DNA from: Corallococcus caeni
GTDB taxonomy: Bacteria > Myxococcota > Myxococcia > Myxococcales > Myxococcaceae
DNA length: 64,000 bases
NCBI RefSeq assembly: GCF_036245865.1
Contig: NZ_BTTW01000002.1
Span: forward strand, 1,054,001 to 1,118,000
Direction of reading: 5' to 3'
Part shown: in pieces, positions 11,468-21,661 of the stretch
How the letters are laid out: each line of letters starts with the position of its first letter
Numbering within the stretch: position 1 is the stretch's first letter
The notes under the pieces: generated by a model
What the model was told of the DNA's origin: nothing
The model's input: the letters and a program-made list of their open reading frames with translations, nothing else
Databases searched by the model: none
Translations under genes and position numbers: made by a program

Positions 11468-11611
11468 GAGATGTTTTGAGATGTAATGAAGACGCACGGG
11501 CCAGGGCCTGGACGGAAGGCGTCATTGAGACTGAGCGCCAGGACCGCAGGCCGTGGGCTGCCAGCCCCCAGGGCAGTGTGCGCTCCGGGCCTGGATGCGC
11601 ACCGTCGCGCC

Positions 11612-12487
11612 ATGACGAACGAAACCCAGACGGGCTCCCCTCGCACGGGACGGATTTCCGGCAGCTTCCTCACCACGCGGGACGGCACGCAGCTCTACTT
11701 CAAGGACTGGGGTCCCAGGCAGGGGCAGCCGGTGGTCTTCTCCCACGGCTGGCCGCTCACGTCCGACGCCTTCGAGGACCAGATGCTGTTCCTGTCCGAG
11801 CGCGGGTATCGGACCATCGCCCATGACCGGCGGGGGCACGGGCGCTCGTCACAGCCGTGGGACGGCCACGACATGGACACGTATGCGGATGACCTCGCGG
11901 AGCTGACGTCCGCGCTGGACCTGCGCAAGGCCGTCCACGTCGGCCACTCCACGGGCGGGGGGGAAGTGGCGCGCTACATCGGGCGTCATGGCACCGGGCG
12001 CGTGGCGAAGGCGGTGCTCATCAGCGCCGTGCCGCCCATCATGCTCAAGACGGACTGGCACCCCAACGGCCTGCCCATGAAGGTCTTCGATGACATTCGC
12101 GCGGGCGTGCGCGGGGACCGCTCCAGCTTCTTCAAGGAGCTGAGCATGGCCTTCTATGGCTTCAACCGGCCGGGCGCGCAGGTGTCAGAGGGGCTGCGCG
12201 AGAGCTTCCGCCTCCAGGGCGTGATGGGGAGCCTGAAGGCCGAGTACGACTGCGTGAAGGCCTTCTCCGAGACGGACTTCCGCGCGGACCTGGCCCGCTT
12301 CGACGTGCCCACGCTGGTGATGCACGGAGACGACGATCAGATCGTCCCCATCGACGGCGCGGCGCGCATCACGGTGACCCTCGCGAAGGGCGCGAAGCTC
12401 CAGGTCTACCCGGGCTTCAGTCACGGCATGTGCTCGGTGAACAAGGACGTCATCAACAAGGACCTGCTGGCGTTCCTCCAGGGCTGA
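11612..12487 (+). CDS. Alpha/beta hydrolase (non-haem chloroperoxidase/arylesterase family)
   Basis: This 291-residue protein shows oxyanion-hole HG (45-46), the nucleophile elbow GHSTGG with Ser113, an acid in HGDDDQ (239-243) and His271 in FSHGM. Together these form a complete Ser/Asp/His triad. The pattern [17 protein letters not shown] is characteristic of cofactor-free haloperoxidases/arylesterases. It probably hydrolyses esters or perhydrolyses small acids in the cytoplasm. An upstream in-frame ATG at 11486 would add 42 residues of low-complexity sequence and is rejected. Confidence 0.9.
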   Translation: MTNETQTGSPRTGRISGSFLTTRDGTQLYFKDWGPRQGQPVVFSHGWPLTSDAFEDQMLFLSERGYRTIAHDRRGHGRSSQPWDGHDMDTYADDLAELTSALDLRKAVHVGHSTGGGEVARYIGRHGTGRVAKAVLISAVPPIMLKTDWHPNGLPMKVFDDIRAGVRGDRSSFFKELSMAFYGFNRPGAQVSEGLRESFRLQGVMGSLKAEYDCVKAFSETDFRADLARFDVPTLVMHGDDDQIVPIDGAARITVTLAKGAKLQVYPGFSHGMCSVNKDVINKDLLAFLQG

Positions 12488-12500
12488 GCGTCCAGCCCCC

Positions 12501-12522
12501 CGGGCGGGACACCTCCCGCCCG
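12501..12522 (+). terminator. Hairpin after the hydrolase gene
   Basis: CGGGCGGGA (12501-12509) and TCCCGCCCG (12514-12522) form a perfect 9-bp stem with a four-base loop, 13 bp after the hydrolase stop. There is no T-run, so termination by this element alone is uncertain. Confidence 0.5.
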
Positions 12523-12540
12523 AAGCGGTTCTCCCAAACG

Positions 12541-12849
12541 GGTCCGACAGTCGGACCGGTTTCCGCTGCCGGGTGGAGCGAGGACCCCCGCTGCCTTGGT
12601 GGTCCCAACTGGTCCGACAGTCGGACCGGTTTCCGCTGCCGGGAGGAGCGAAGGCCTCCTCTGCCTTGGTGGTCCCAACTGGTCCGACAGTCGGACCAGT
12701 TCGCGGTGCGCCGCTGAGGGGGCGCGAGGCCCGGCCTCGGTGGTCCCAACTGGTCCGACTGTCGGACCAGTTCGCGGTGCGCCGCTGAGGGGGAGCGAGG
12801 CCCGGCCTCGGTGGTCCCAACTGGTCCGACTGTCGGACCAGTTCGCGCG
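12541..12849. repeat. Tandem array of five palindromic repeats (70-71 bp period)
   Basis: The core GGTCCGAC-W-GTCGGACC occurs at 12541, 12611, 12681, 12752 and 12823. Copies 1-3 have A at the centre and copies 4-5 have T. In copies 3-5 the symmetry extends to 12-bp arms (AACTGGTCCGAC). The spacers are of two types: units 1-2 share TTTCCGCTGCCGGG and CTGCCTTGGTGG, and units 3-4 share GTTCGCGGTGCGCCGC and CCCGGCCTCGGTGG. This indicates two duplication events. The array fills the gap between two convergent genes (hydrolase and MopE-like lipoprotein), so it is not in a promoter. A single related palindrome sits at 49384-49408. Confidence 0.92.
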
Positions 12850-12931
12850 ATGCGCCGCGGACGGGGAGGCCCCGCAGGGCTCTCACCTTCTCATCGCTGG
12901 GGACGGCATTCCTGTCCGACGGCTCGGGGGC

Positions 12932-14740
12932 TCACAGGTCCAGGATGAGGCTCAGCTCCTCCTCCGCGGTCTCATCCGTCTGGACGGCGGCGTTCCCGTC
13001 ATCCGCGTCGTCGCCGTACCTCGACCACCCGGCGGGCACCTCCGGGCCCAGGCACGTCATCTGCCGGGGCGTGGCCCCGACGCCGTCGCCGTCCTGGTCG
13101 CGGTAGAAGTAGGCCCACTCGTGGCGGTCCACGTCCGCGTCGTCGCAGTCGTTGCCCACGGCCTTGGAGGCGTAGGGCGCGGGCAGCGTCTTCCCCGTGC
13201 AGAAGGTCTGGGCGGGGATGGGCGCGGTGAAGCCGTCCCCGTCGCGGTCCACCTGGTCGGCGGACAGGTTCTGCCAGCGCGTCGCGTCCTGCGCGTCGCA
13301 GTCCGTGCCGCTGGCGGACCAGGGGCTGGGGAGCTGACCGTTGGTGCAGAGGACCGTCGACGCTCCCGCGCCCACGCCGTCCCCGTCCGTGTCCGCCCAG
13401 GCCGTCATGCTCCGGAAGGCGGCGGCGTTCGTGTCGTCGCAGTCCTCGCCCGACAGCCGCTGGGTGGAGTAGCCCGCGGGCAGGGCGACGCCCCCGCACA
13501 ACGCGCCGTTCTGGGCCACGGTGTACGTGTCGCCGTCGGCGTCGCGGTAGTAGAAGCCCAGCAGCCGCCACCGGGAGGCGTCCTGGGGCGCGCAGTCCGT
13601 GGCTTGCATGGAGTAGCCCGTGGGGACGGTCGCCGCGCCACAGATGGAGGTCGCCTCTCCCAAGCCCACGCCGTCCCCATCCGCGTCCGCGTAAACGCTC
13701 CAGGCGCGGAACAGCGCACTGTTCCCGTCGTCGCAGTCGTCATTCCGCACCTCCTGGGAGTAACCCTGAGGCAGCCAGAAGCCGCTGCACACCTGACCCG
13801 TGGCCGGAGACAGGCGGCCGTCACCGTCGCCGTCCCGCGAGGCGTAGTACAGATTCTGCCAACGGGTCCCATCGCCCGGCGCGCAGTCCCCGCCCCGGAA
13901 CGTCTCTCCTGGCGCGGACTCCCCCGGGCCCGCGCATCGCTGCACCGATGCGCCGTCGCCGTAGCCGTCTCCATCCGGATCCAACCAGCGCTCGACCCGG
14001 ACCGTGCGATTCGCGTTGCTGTCATCGCAGTCCTGCGGGTCGGAAACGGTGTCGTAGCCGGCGGGCAGGTGCTCGCCCGCGCACACCGTGCCTCGCTGTT
14101 CCACGGCGAAGCCGTCCCCGTCCGCGTCCCGATGCGTGAAGGGCAGCTGTTGCCAGGAGCGGGTGTCCCCCGGCGCGCAGTCACCCGAGGTGAGCACGTA
14201 CCCCTTGGGAGGCGAGCGTCCCCGGCTGGGGCACCACGCGATGGCCGCTCCCGCACCCACGCCGTCCCCGTCCGTGTCCGCCCACGCTTCCGACAGGGCC
14301 GACACCGCCGCGTCCCCGTCATCGCAGTCCGGCGCCGCCGGCTGCTCCCGGTAGCCCGCGAGCGTGTCCCCCACGCAGCCCGTCACCGGGCCCTTGCCCG
14401 TGGCCCCATCTCCGTCCGCGTCCGGATACAGGCCGGACACAGAGCGCCAGCGCGTGGCGTCCAGGGGCGCGCAGTCGCCTCCCTGCGACGTCCGGCCCTT
14501 CGTCGTGCTTCCCACGCAGGCGACGGAGGGGGTCCCCTCACCGAAACCGTCCCCGTCCGTGTCCTCGTAGCCCGTGACGGACCGCCACACCGTGGGGTTC
14601 GCGTCATCGCAGTCCAGCTCCGCCGGATGGCCGTCGCCGTCCAGGTCCCGGGAGCCCAGGCCGCCGCCCACACCGCAGCCGAGCTGGAGTCCCAGGGCAA
14701 GCCACACCCCTGCCCGCATCAATCGCACCCGCGTGTCCAT
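12932..14740 (-). CDS. MopE-like lipoprotein with Asp-rich putative metal-binding repeats
   Basis: This is a 602-residue protein. A signal peptide with lipobox (LQLGC, Cys22) leads into about ten to eleven degenerate repeats of about 50 residues. Each repeat combines an EF-loop-like DxDGDGxG with DCDD or DCAP and paired cysteines. This is the putative metal-binding motif family seen in MopE and many myxobacterial surface proteins; calcium is the likely ligand. Each repeat probably forms a disulfide-stapled calcium site in a rod on the cell surface. The C-terminus (EEELSLILDL) is acidic. It is followed 15 bp upstream (on its own 5' side) by a small secreted protein gene. Confidence 0.8.
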   Translation of the reverse strand: MDTRVRLMRAGVWLALGLQLGCGVGGGLGSRDLDGDGHPAELDCDDANPTVWRSVTGYEDTDGDGFGEGTPSVACVGSTTKGRTSQGGDCAPLDATRWRSVSGLYPDADGDGATGKGPVTGCVGDTLAGYREQPAAPDCDDGDAAVSALSEAWADTDGDGVGAGAAIAWCPSRGRSPPKGYVLTSGDCAPGDTRSWQQLPFTHRDADGDGFAVEQRGTVCAGEHLPAGYDTVSDPQDCDDSNANRTVRVERWLDPDGDGYGDGASVQRCAGPGESAPGETFRGGDCAPGDGTRWQNLYYASRDGDGDGRLSPATGQVCSGFWLPQGYSQEVRNDDCDDGNSALFRAWSVYADADGDGVGLGEATSICGAATVPTGYSMQATDCAPQDASRWRLLGFYYRDADGDTYTVAQNGALCGGVALPAGYSTQRLSGEDCDDTNAAAFRSMTAWADTDGDGVGAGASTVLCTNGQLPSPWSASGTDCDAQDATRWQNLSADQVDRDGDGFTAPIPAQTFCTGKTLPAPYASKAVGNDCDDADVDRHEWAYFYRDQDGDGVGATPRQMTCLGPEVPAGWSRYGDDADDGNAAVQTDETAEEELSLILDL

Positions 14741-14755
14741 GGAGGCGGCCGGGAG

Positions 14756-15094
14756 CTACTGACGGGTCAGCGTGCAGGTCGGGTAGTAGCCGCCGTATTC
14801 CTTGAACCAACTGAACTGGAAGCGTCCGGGCCGGGTCATGGCGAGCAGGGCCAGCCGGTCACACCGGGTCGCCTCCGAGGCGTCGTACGCAGGGGCGTCG
14901 AAGGAGATGGTGCGGGGCGTGCTCTCCCCCTGAAGGACTCCGGTGATGACGAAGTGGCCATAGCCGGTGGTGTAGGCATCCACGGTCGTGAAGACGTAGT
15001 TCACCCCCGGAACGGATTCCTCCGGCGCCGCCAGGGCCGAAGCCGGGGCAAGGGACAGGGTGGCCAGCAGGGCGAGTGCGCGGAGCGACGACAT
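14756..15094 (-). CDS. Small secreted protein of unknown function
   Basis: This 112-residue protein has a clean signal peptide (SALAA|PEES, about residue 23). A compact 89-residue mature domain contains two cysteines (ATRCDRL and YPTCTL), probably a disulfide. It ends 15 bp before the MopE-like gene start on the same strand, so the two are likely an operon and may act together outside the cell. The start at 15094 is set by the signal peptide; the longer frame upstream is unsupported. Confidence 0.65.
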   Translation of the reverse strand: MSSLRALALLATLSLAPASALAAPEESVPGVNYVFTTVDAYTTGYGHFVITGVLQGESTPRTISFDAPAYDASEATRCDRLALLAMTRPGRFQFSWFKEYGGYYPTCTLTRQ

Positions 15095-15294
15095 GGGGTG
15101 TTCCTCGGAGGGGCAGGGGCGCGGTGGGAGCGCGGCGTCGAGCCGTATACGGAGCGTGCTCGGTTTCTTGGCTCGCCAGGCCCCGGGATGGCCGTCCGCT
15201 CCCTCCCCGGCCCGGCCCGGAGGTCGTCGGGGGCCGTGCCCCCGGGTACCACCGGGCTTGTCATGCCCCAGGGGGTGCAATACGCCTTGGACCC

Positions 15295-16698
<1,404 letters not shown>

Positions 16699-16707
16699 GC
16701 ACGCGCC

Positions 16708-17961
16708 TCAGGACACGATGCGCGTCTTGATGTCCGTCTCCAGCCCGGCGATGGCCTCGCACACCTGGCGGGACACGTCCTGGTCCAGGTCCATCACCAG
16801 GTAGCCCACGTTGGCGTCCGTGCTCAGCACCTGCGCGTGGATGTTGGCGTTGAGGTCGGACACGATGCGGTTGATGTCGCGGAGCACGCCCGGCGTGTTG
16901 CGGTGCACGTTGATGATGCGGTGGGTGCCCGGGTTGATGGGCGCCTCCACGTTGGGGAAGTTCACCGCGCCCGTCGTCGCGCCGCCCTTCACGAACTTGA
17001 GCAGCGACGTGGCCACCTCCTTGCCGATGGACGCCTGCGCCTCCTCCGTGGAGCCGCCGATGTGCGGCGTGAGCACCACGTTGGGCAGCCCCTGCAGCTC
17101 CGTCACGAAGCCGTCCGAGTTGCCCTCCGGCTCCTCCGGGTACACGTCCACCGCCGCGCCGCCCAGGTGCTTGGAGCGCAGCGCCTGCGCCAGCGCCGGG
17201 ATGTCCACCACCGTGCCGCGGCTGGCGTTGATGAGGCACGCGCCCGGCTTCATCGCCGCCAGCTGCTCCGGGCCCATCATCAAGTGGGTGGACGCCAGCG
17301 CCGGCACGTGCAGCGTCACGAAGTCAGACTCCGCCAGCAGCCCGTTCAGCGTGGACACCGACCGCGAGTTGCCCAAGGGCAGCTTCGTCATCACGTCGTA
17401 GTAGAGGACGCGCATGCCCAGCGCCTCCGCCAGCACGCCTAGCTGCGAGCCGATGTGCCCGTAGCCGATGATGCCCAGCGTCTTGCCGCGCACCTCGTGG
17501 CTGCCCGTGGCCACCTTGCGCCACTGCCCCGCGTGCACCTCCCGGCTGCGGTCGAAGAGCTGGCGCGTCAGCACCACCACCTCCGCCAGCACCATCTCCG
17601 CCACGCTGCGCGTGTTGCTGAACGGCGCGTTGAACACCGGCACGCCGTGCACGCTGGAGGCGAGCAGATCAATCTGGTTGGTGCCGATGCAGAAGGCGCC
17701 AATCGCCAGCAGGTCGTCCGCGTACTTCAGCGCCTCCTCCGGCACCGTCGTCTTGCTGCGGATGCCCAAGAGGTGCACGCCCTTGAGTCGCTCCGCCAGC
17801 TCCTCCGGCTTGAGCGCCGCGGACAGCCGCTCCACCTCGAAGCCCTCCGCCTTCAGCATCTCCTGGGCCGAGGCGTGGATGTTCTCCAGCAGCATGACTC
17901 GCAGCGGGCCCTGGGTGCTCACGGGGCGGCGGGGCGACGGCGGGAAGCGGGGTGTGCTCAT
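16708..17961 (-). CDS. serA: D-3-phosphoglycerate dehydrogenase
   Basis: This 417-residue enzyme carries out the first step of serine biosynthesis. An N-terminal 2-hydroxyacid dehydrogenase domain precedes the Rossmann motif GYGHIG (166-171). The catalytic Arg248 is in INASRGTVVD, and His300 is in TPHIGGSTEEAQ. The C-terminal 70 residues are an ACT domain (IINVHRNTPGVLRDINRIV), typical of serine feedback control. This is the E. coli-like short form without the intervening domain. It ends 9 bp from the convergent flavoprotein gene. The first 20 residues are Pro/Arg-rich and probably disordered. Confidence 0.93.
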   Translation of the reverse strand: MSTPRFPPSPRRPVSTQGPLRVMLLENIHASAQEMLKAEGFEVERLSAALKPEELAERLKGVHLLGIRSKTTVPEEALKYADDLLAIGAFCIGTNQIDLLASSVHGVPVFNAPFSNTRSVAEMVLAEVVVLTRQLFDRSREVHAGQWRKVATGSHEVRGKTLGIIGYGHIGSQLGVLAEALGMRVLYYDVMTKLPLGNSRSVSTLNGLLAESDFVTLHVPALASTHLMMGPEQLAAMKPGACLINASRGTVVDIPALAQALRSKHLGGAAVDVYPEEPEGNSDGFVTELQGLPNVVLTPHIGGSTEEAQASIGKEVATSLLKFVKGGATTGAVNFPNVEAPINPGTHRIINVHRNTPGVLRDINRIVSDLNANIHAQVLSTDANVGYLVMDLDQDVSRQVCEAIAGLETDIKTRIVS

Positions 17962-18053
17962 GGCGCCTTGCGTTAGACCTCGCCCTCCATGGTGTCAAGC
18001 CTCCGGTGGGGCGAGGTGCCCCGGAGGAGGGGCGAGCTGAGGGCGGGAAGACA

Positions 18054-18100
18054 CCGGGCCCGCCACTCCCCACGGACGTGGTGGGGAGGGACGGGCCCGG
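18054..18100 (-). terminator. Long hairpin between the protease gene and serA
   Basis: The arms at 18054-18073 and 18081-18100 pair over 9 bp (CCGGGCCCG/CGGGCCCGG) and, after a short mismatch, 8 more (CTCCCCAC/GTGGGGAG), with loop GGACGTG. It lies 33 bp past the protease stop on the minus strand. There is no clear T-run, so terminator activity is probable rather than certain. Confidence 0.55.
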
Positions 18101-18132
18101 AAGGACAGCAGGGGAGCCGTGGGGCTTCGGGG

Positions 18133-19803
18133 CTACTGGAGGGTCCAGGCCAGCGTGCCGCTGCACGCGCTGCTGCCGAAGCAGCCCACGCGGATCTGGT
18201 ACGTGCCGCCCGCGCCCGTGGGCGCGGTGTAGGCCGCGTGCGACAGCGAGCCGCAGGCGTCGTCGTTGAACGTCACCTGCTGGCCGGCCGCGTTGAACAG
18301 GCGCACCATCGTGTCACCCGTGCCGGACGCGCCCGCCACGCCGCAGCTGCCGAAGGACAGCGACTGGCCGGCCTGCAGCGTCACGTCGCCGTTCGCCGTG
18401 CCCGTGGTGGCGTTGGCGGTGTTGCTGACGTTGAAGTTGAAGGAGCCCTGGGTGGCCGCGCCGCCCTGTGCAACCTCCCAGGACACCGTGCCGCCGCAGC
18501 TGCCGTTCTGGTAGCAGCCGGCGCGGACCTCATAGGTGCCCGCGACGGTGGCCGTGTAGGTGATCTTCGAACCGACGCCGCTGGCGCACCCGTCGTCGTT
18601 GGAGGCGACCTCCGCGCCGGACGGGCCGCGCAGGCGCAGCCAGGAGTCGCCGCTGGTGAGGGCGGCGCCGGTGACGCCGCAGGTGCCCACGGTGAGCTTC
18701 TGGCCGGCCGCGAGCGTCACCGTGCCGTTGACGGTGTTGCGCGAGGCGCTGGCGGTGTTGGTCGCGGTGAAGTCGTACTTCGTCGCCGGGGGCGGCGTGG
18801 TGTTGCACAGCCGCTGGTTGGTGGTGCGCGCGCACAGCTCCTGGATGGCGTGGTGCACGTAGATGACGCCCTCGCCGCCGCAGCCCGTCTCCTTGCACAC
18901 GTTGACCACGTTGCAGGCCTGCTTCGGGTCCGGGTTCGGCACGTAGTCATCGTCACCGAACACCAGGATGCCCGCGACGGTGTGGGTGGCCGTCTCGTAC
19001 ACGCCGGAGCCGGAGTTGCCCCCGAAGGTGTCCGTGGTGGCGACGAAGTAGTCCATGTACTCGGCGTTGTTCTCACGCACGGAGCCGCCCGAGTCGATCT
19101 TGAACGGGATGCCGCTGCCGCTGCCGATGACGGCCACGTTCTGGCCCACCGTCAGCGGGGCGCTGCCCGCGCGCACCGGCGCCGGGGTGAAGCGCGGCGC
19201 GGCGGAGCGGTCCAGCTTGATGATGGCGAAGTCCACGTAGGTGGGCTCCGTGTCATCGCTCAGGTGCCGGGCGATGATGCTCTTGCAGGAGAAGACGTCC
19301 TGGCTGGTGATGGTGTGCAGCTGGCCTTCCGCCGTCTTGTAGAAGTTGAAGACGAAGCGCGTGTTCTCGCACTCCACGGCGTCCTCCGCCGCGGGCCCCA
19401 CGCAGTGGCCCGCGGTCAGCACCAGGTCATCGTCGATGAGCGTGCCGGAGCAGAAGGCCGGGTTCGGGTCGTCGCGGAAGCGCTGGTCCGTGCAGAGGTT
19501 CTCCCATTCGCCCAGCGTCAGCGGGTCCACCTTGACGTTGTTCGGATCCGACATGTCGAGGAAGTCCGGCGTCAGCAGCGCCACCGTGGACTTCTGCGCC
19601 CGGTCCCGCAGGACCGCGCTGGGGTGCGCGTAGACATCCTGGCGGTCGTCGGTGCCGTAGACGACCGGCGCGCTGGACTCGTTCAGCGACGGCTGCTGCT
19701 CGGGCGTGCCCGACTCGGGGGCCGGCCCGCAGGCCAGGGCGGTGAGGGTGCAGAACAGGGTACCGAGCAGCTTCGCTCGGAGGTTGGGGGCGGACACGGA
19801 CAT
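18133..19803 (-). CDS. Secreted trypsin-like serine protease with two pre-peptidase C-terminal domains
   Basis: This is a 556-residue exported lipoprotein (TALAC, Cys25). A chymotrypsin-fold domain (about 60-325) has the triad His133 (TAGHC), Asp191 (DFAIIKLD) and Ser264 (GGNSGSG). Several paired cysteines fit its extracytoplasmic location. Two repeats of about 100 residues follow (about 345-440 and 455-556), each with the PPC-domain pattern (LTVGTCGVTG... YEVRAGCY; LSFGSCGVAG... YQIRVGCF). It probably degrades external protein, consistent with predatory nutrition. It is monocistronic and followed by a long hairpin. Confidence 0.88.
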   Translation of the reverse strand: MSVSAPNLRAKLLGTLFCTLTALACGPAPESGTPEQQPSLNESSAPVVYGTDDRQDVYAHPSAVLRDRAQKSTVALLTPDFLDMSDPNNVKVDPLTLGEWENLCTDQRFRDDPNPAFCSGTLIDDDLVLTAGHCVGPAAEDAVECENTRFVFNFYKTAEGQLHTITSQDVFSCKSIIARHLSDDTEPTYVDFAIIKLDRSAAPRFTPAPVRAGSAPLTVGQNVAVIGSGSGIPFKIDSGGSVRENNAEYMDYFVATTDTFGGNSGSGVYETATHTVAGILVFGDDDYVPNPDPKQACNVVNVCKETGCGGEGVIYVHHAIQELCARTTNQRLCNTTPPPATKYDFTATNTASASRNTVNGTVTLAAGQKLTVGTCGVTGAALTSGDSWLRLRGPSGAEVASNDDGCASGVGSKITYTATVAGTYEVRAGCYQNGSCGGTVSWEVAQGGAATQGSFNFNVSNTANATTGTANGDVTLQAGQSLSFGSCGVAGASGTGDTMVRLFNAAGQQVTFNDDACGSLSHAAYTAPTGAGGTYQIRVGCFGSSACSGTLAWTLQ

Positions 19804-19927
19804 GCGGGCGACTCCTGACGGGTACTGCGACAGACACAGCGAAGAAAGGGGGTGTCACTGGAAGACGGAGGCGGACCCCGGCGGTCGCAGGGAAGGACCG
19901 TGCCGGGGGGATGTCGGGGGTCTGCTT

Positions 19928-20305
19928 TCAGTCCGCGTCGGGCGCTTCGAGCCAGCTGAGCGCCTCGGCGCGCGACTCGAAGGTCTTCGCCGGGATGGTG
20001 AGGCCGGCGTTCTTGGTCATGCGCCAGGCCTGCAGGCCGCTGCCGGGGTCCTGCACCACGCGCGCGGAGCGCTTCATGCCGCGCTGCTGGGCATAGGCGT
20101 TCAGCCGCGCCATCTCCCCCACCACGGAGGCGGGCATCACCCGCAGCTTGGACTGGTCCACCAGCGCGGACCACTCCGCGCCCCCACGGGCGGTGATGTC
20201 CTTCTTCAGTTGCTCGACGTACTCGGTCACGTCCTTCGGCGTCACTTCCGAGGGATAGATGATCTCGATGATGTCGTGGGGCAGGTGGGCGATTTCAATC
20301 TTCAT
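19928..20305 (-). CDS. STAS/SpoIIAA-like small protein
   Basis: This is a 125-residue soluble protein with an alternating beta-alpha pattern: IEIAHLPHDIIEIIYP strand, TPKDVTEYVEQLKKDI helix, SALVDQSKL strand, a VVGEMARLNAYAQQRGM helix and ARVVQDPG. This matches STAS-like/SpoIIAA folds used in signalling or anti-anti-sigma switching. No phosphorylatable DSSG motif of classical anti-anti-sigma factors is present. It stands alone between the protease and the methyltransferase. Function is inferred only from fold resemblance. Confidence 0.6.
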   Translation of the reverse strand: MKIEIAHLPHDIIEIIYPSEVTPKDVTEYVEQLKKDITARGGAEWSALVDQSKLRVMPASVVGEMARLNAYAQQRGMKRSARVVQDPGSGLQAWRMTKNAGLTIPAKTFESRAEALSWLEAPDAD

Positions 20306-20596
20306 GCGCGGCTTGCGGCTCTCTTCCAGGCGGGGCGCGCCATCCTAGCCGCAGTGCCTGTCGCCGGATACCGCACCCCCGCATTCCGCCACCCCACGTC
20401 GCTCTCCGCCGCAGGGGTTGTCAGACCTTGCGGGTAGAACCCTGCCTTGCCCAGTCCCGCCGGACCCGGGGCGTCACGCCGCGCGCGGTGGGTGCGGGAC
20501 GGGCGGTGCGCGGGGCCCTGGCTGGCCGGCTGGAGCAGGGCCTGCCGAAGGGCGCGGGCGCGGGAAGTGGATGACCTCCGCTCCCAGGTTGTCAGG

Positions 20597-21637
20597 ATGA
20601 TGCCTATGCGCCAGCCCTTCTTTTCGGTCCACGGCGCGGCTCTGCCGGTCGCGCCTGAACCCAACCACCTCATCCTGGTGAACGGCCCCAGGGAGGAAGT
20701 GCCCACCTCCGAGGAGGCGTTCCTGGAAGCGCGGGAGTGGTTGGACGCACTGCACTCCCGGATGATGCAGGGCCCGGACGACATGCTGCACCAGGGCATG
20801 ACGGACCTGCACGGGGGCCTCATCGAGCGGCGGCGCCAGTGGAGCCCGGAGCTGTGGAAGCGCTTCTGCCTGGAGCTGGCGCGCAAGCACCCGATGCGCC
20901 CCTTCCTGCACCAGTGCCCCTTCACCCGGCACGCCTTCGAGCGGCCGCGCGGCTACGCGGGCGACGCGGCCCTCATCGACTACCTCTACATGGACCACGC
21001 GGCGGACGAGCTGCACGCGGGCCGCGAAATCTACCGGTACATGCACGGGCAGCCCTCCGCGCGGAGCGTGCGCGAGCGCCGGGAGCTGCTCGCGCGGATG
21101 ATGGACGAGACGGCCGAGCGGCGGCCCGACGGGCGGGTGCTGTCGGTGGCGTGCGGGCACCTGCGGGAGGCGGAGTCGTCGCGCGCGGTGGCGGAGCGGC
21201 GGCTGGAGGAGCTCATCGCGTTCGACCAGGACCCGGTGAGCCTGGCCGAAATCTCCCGCCTGCACCCGGGCGGCATCGTGCGGCCGGTGTGCGGCTCGGT
21301 CCGCTCGCTGCTCGCGGGCAAGGCGGTGTTCACGGACCTGGACTTCGCGTACTCCGCCGGGCTGTACGACTACCTGTCGGACTCCGTGGCGGCCCGCCTC
21401 ACCGCGCTGCTCTTCCACATGCTGCGCCCGGGCGGACGCCTGCTGGTGGCCAACTTCGCGGTGCACCCGCCGGAGACGGGCTACATGGAGGCCTTCATGG
21501 ACTGGTGGCTCACCTACCGGGACGAGGACGGCATGCGCGGCCTCCTGTCGGAGACGCCGCTGGAGCAGGTGGCCAACGTGCGGCTGTTCCGCGACTCGCA
21601 GGACAACGTCATCTACCTGGAGGCGACGCGCCAGTAG
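20597..21637 (+). CDS. Class I SAM-dependent methyltransferase-like protein
   Basis: This is a 346-residue protein. A helical N-terminal domain (about 1-165) precedes a Rossmann-type methyltransferase core. Motif I is degenerate, VLSVACGHLREAES (about 175-188). It is followed by the acidic ELIAFDQDPVSL (SAM-ribose Asp), DFAYSAGLYDYL and the post-motif RPGGRLLVANF. The layout resembles SAM methyltransferases placed after a large helical cap. The substrate is unknown. Three in-frame ATGs compete at 20597, 20600 and 20606; the last has AGGATG at fair spacing. Confidence 0.75.
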   Translation: MMPMRQPFFSVHGAALPVAPEPNHLILVNGPREEVPTSEEAFLEAREWLDALHSRMMQGPDDMLHQGMTDLHGGLIERRRQWSPELWKRFCLELARKHPMRPFLHQCPFTRHAFERPRGYAGDAALIDYLYMDHAADELHAGREIYRYMHGQPSARSVRERRELLARMMDETAERRPDGRVLSVACGHLREAESSRAVAERRLEELIAFDQDPVSLAEISRLHPGGIVRPVCGSVRSLLAGKAVFTDLDFAYSAGLYDYLSDSVAARLTALLFHMLRPGGRLLVANFAVHPPETGYMEAFMDWWLTYRDEDGMRGLLSETPLEQVANVRLFRDSQDNVIYLEATRQ

Positions 21638-21661
21638 CGCCGGCCCTCCAGGCTCGCCCCT

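Noticed and set aside
12541-12849. Tandem palindromes as a CRISPR array
   Set aside because: The spacers are themselves repeated, the period is 70 bp, and no cas gene is nearby.
12541-12849. Long open frames across the palindrome array
   Set aside because: They only read the repeat (GPTVGPV peptides), run against the convergent genes and have no ribosome site or motif.
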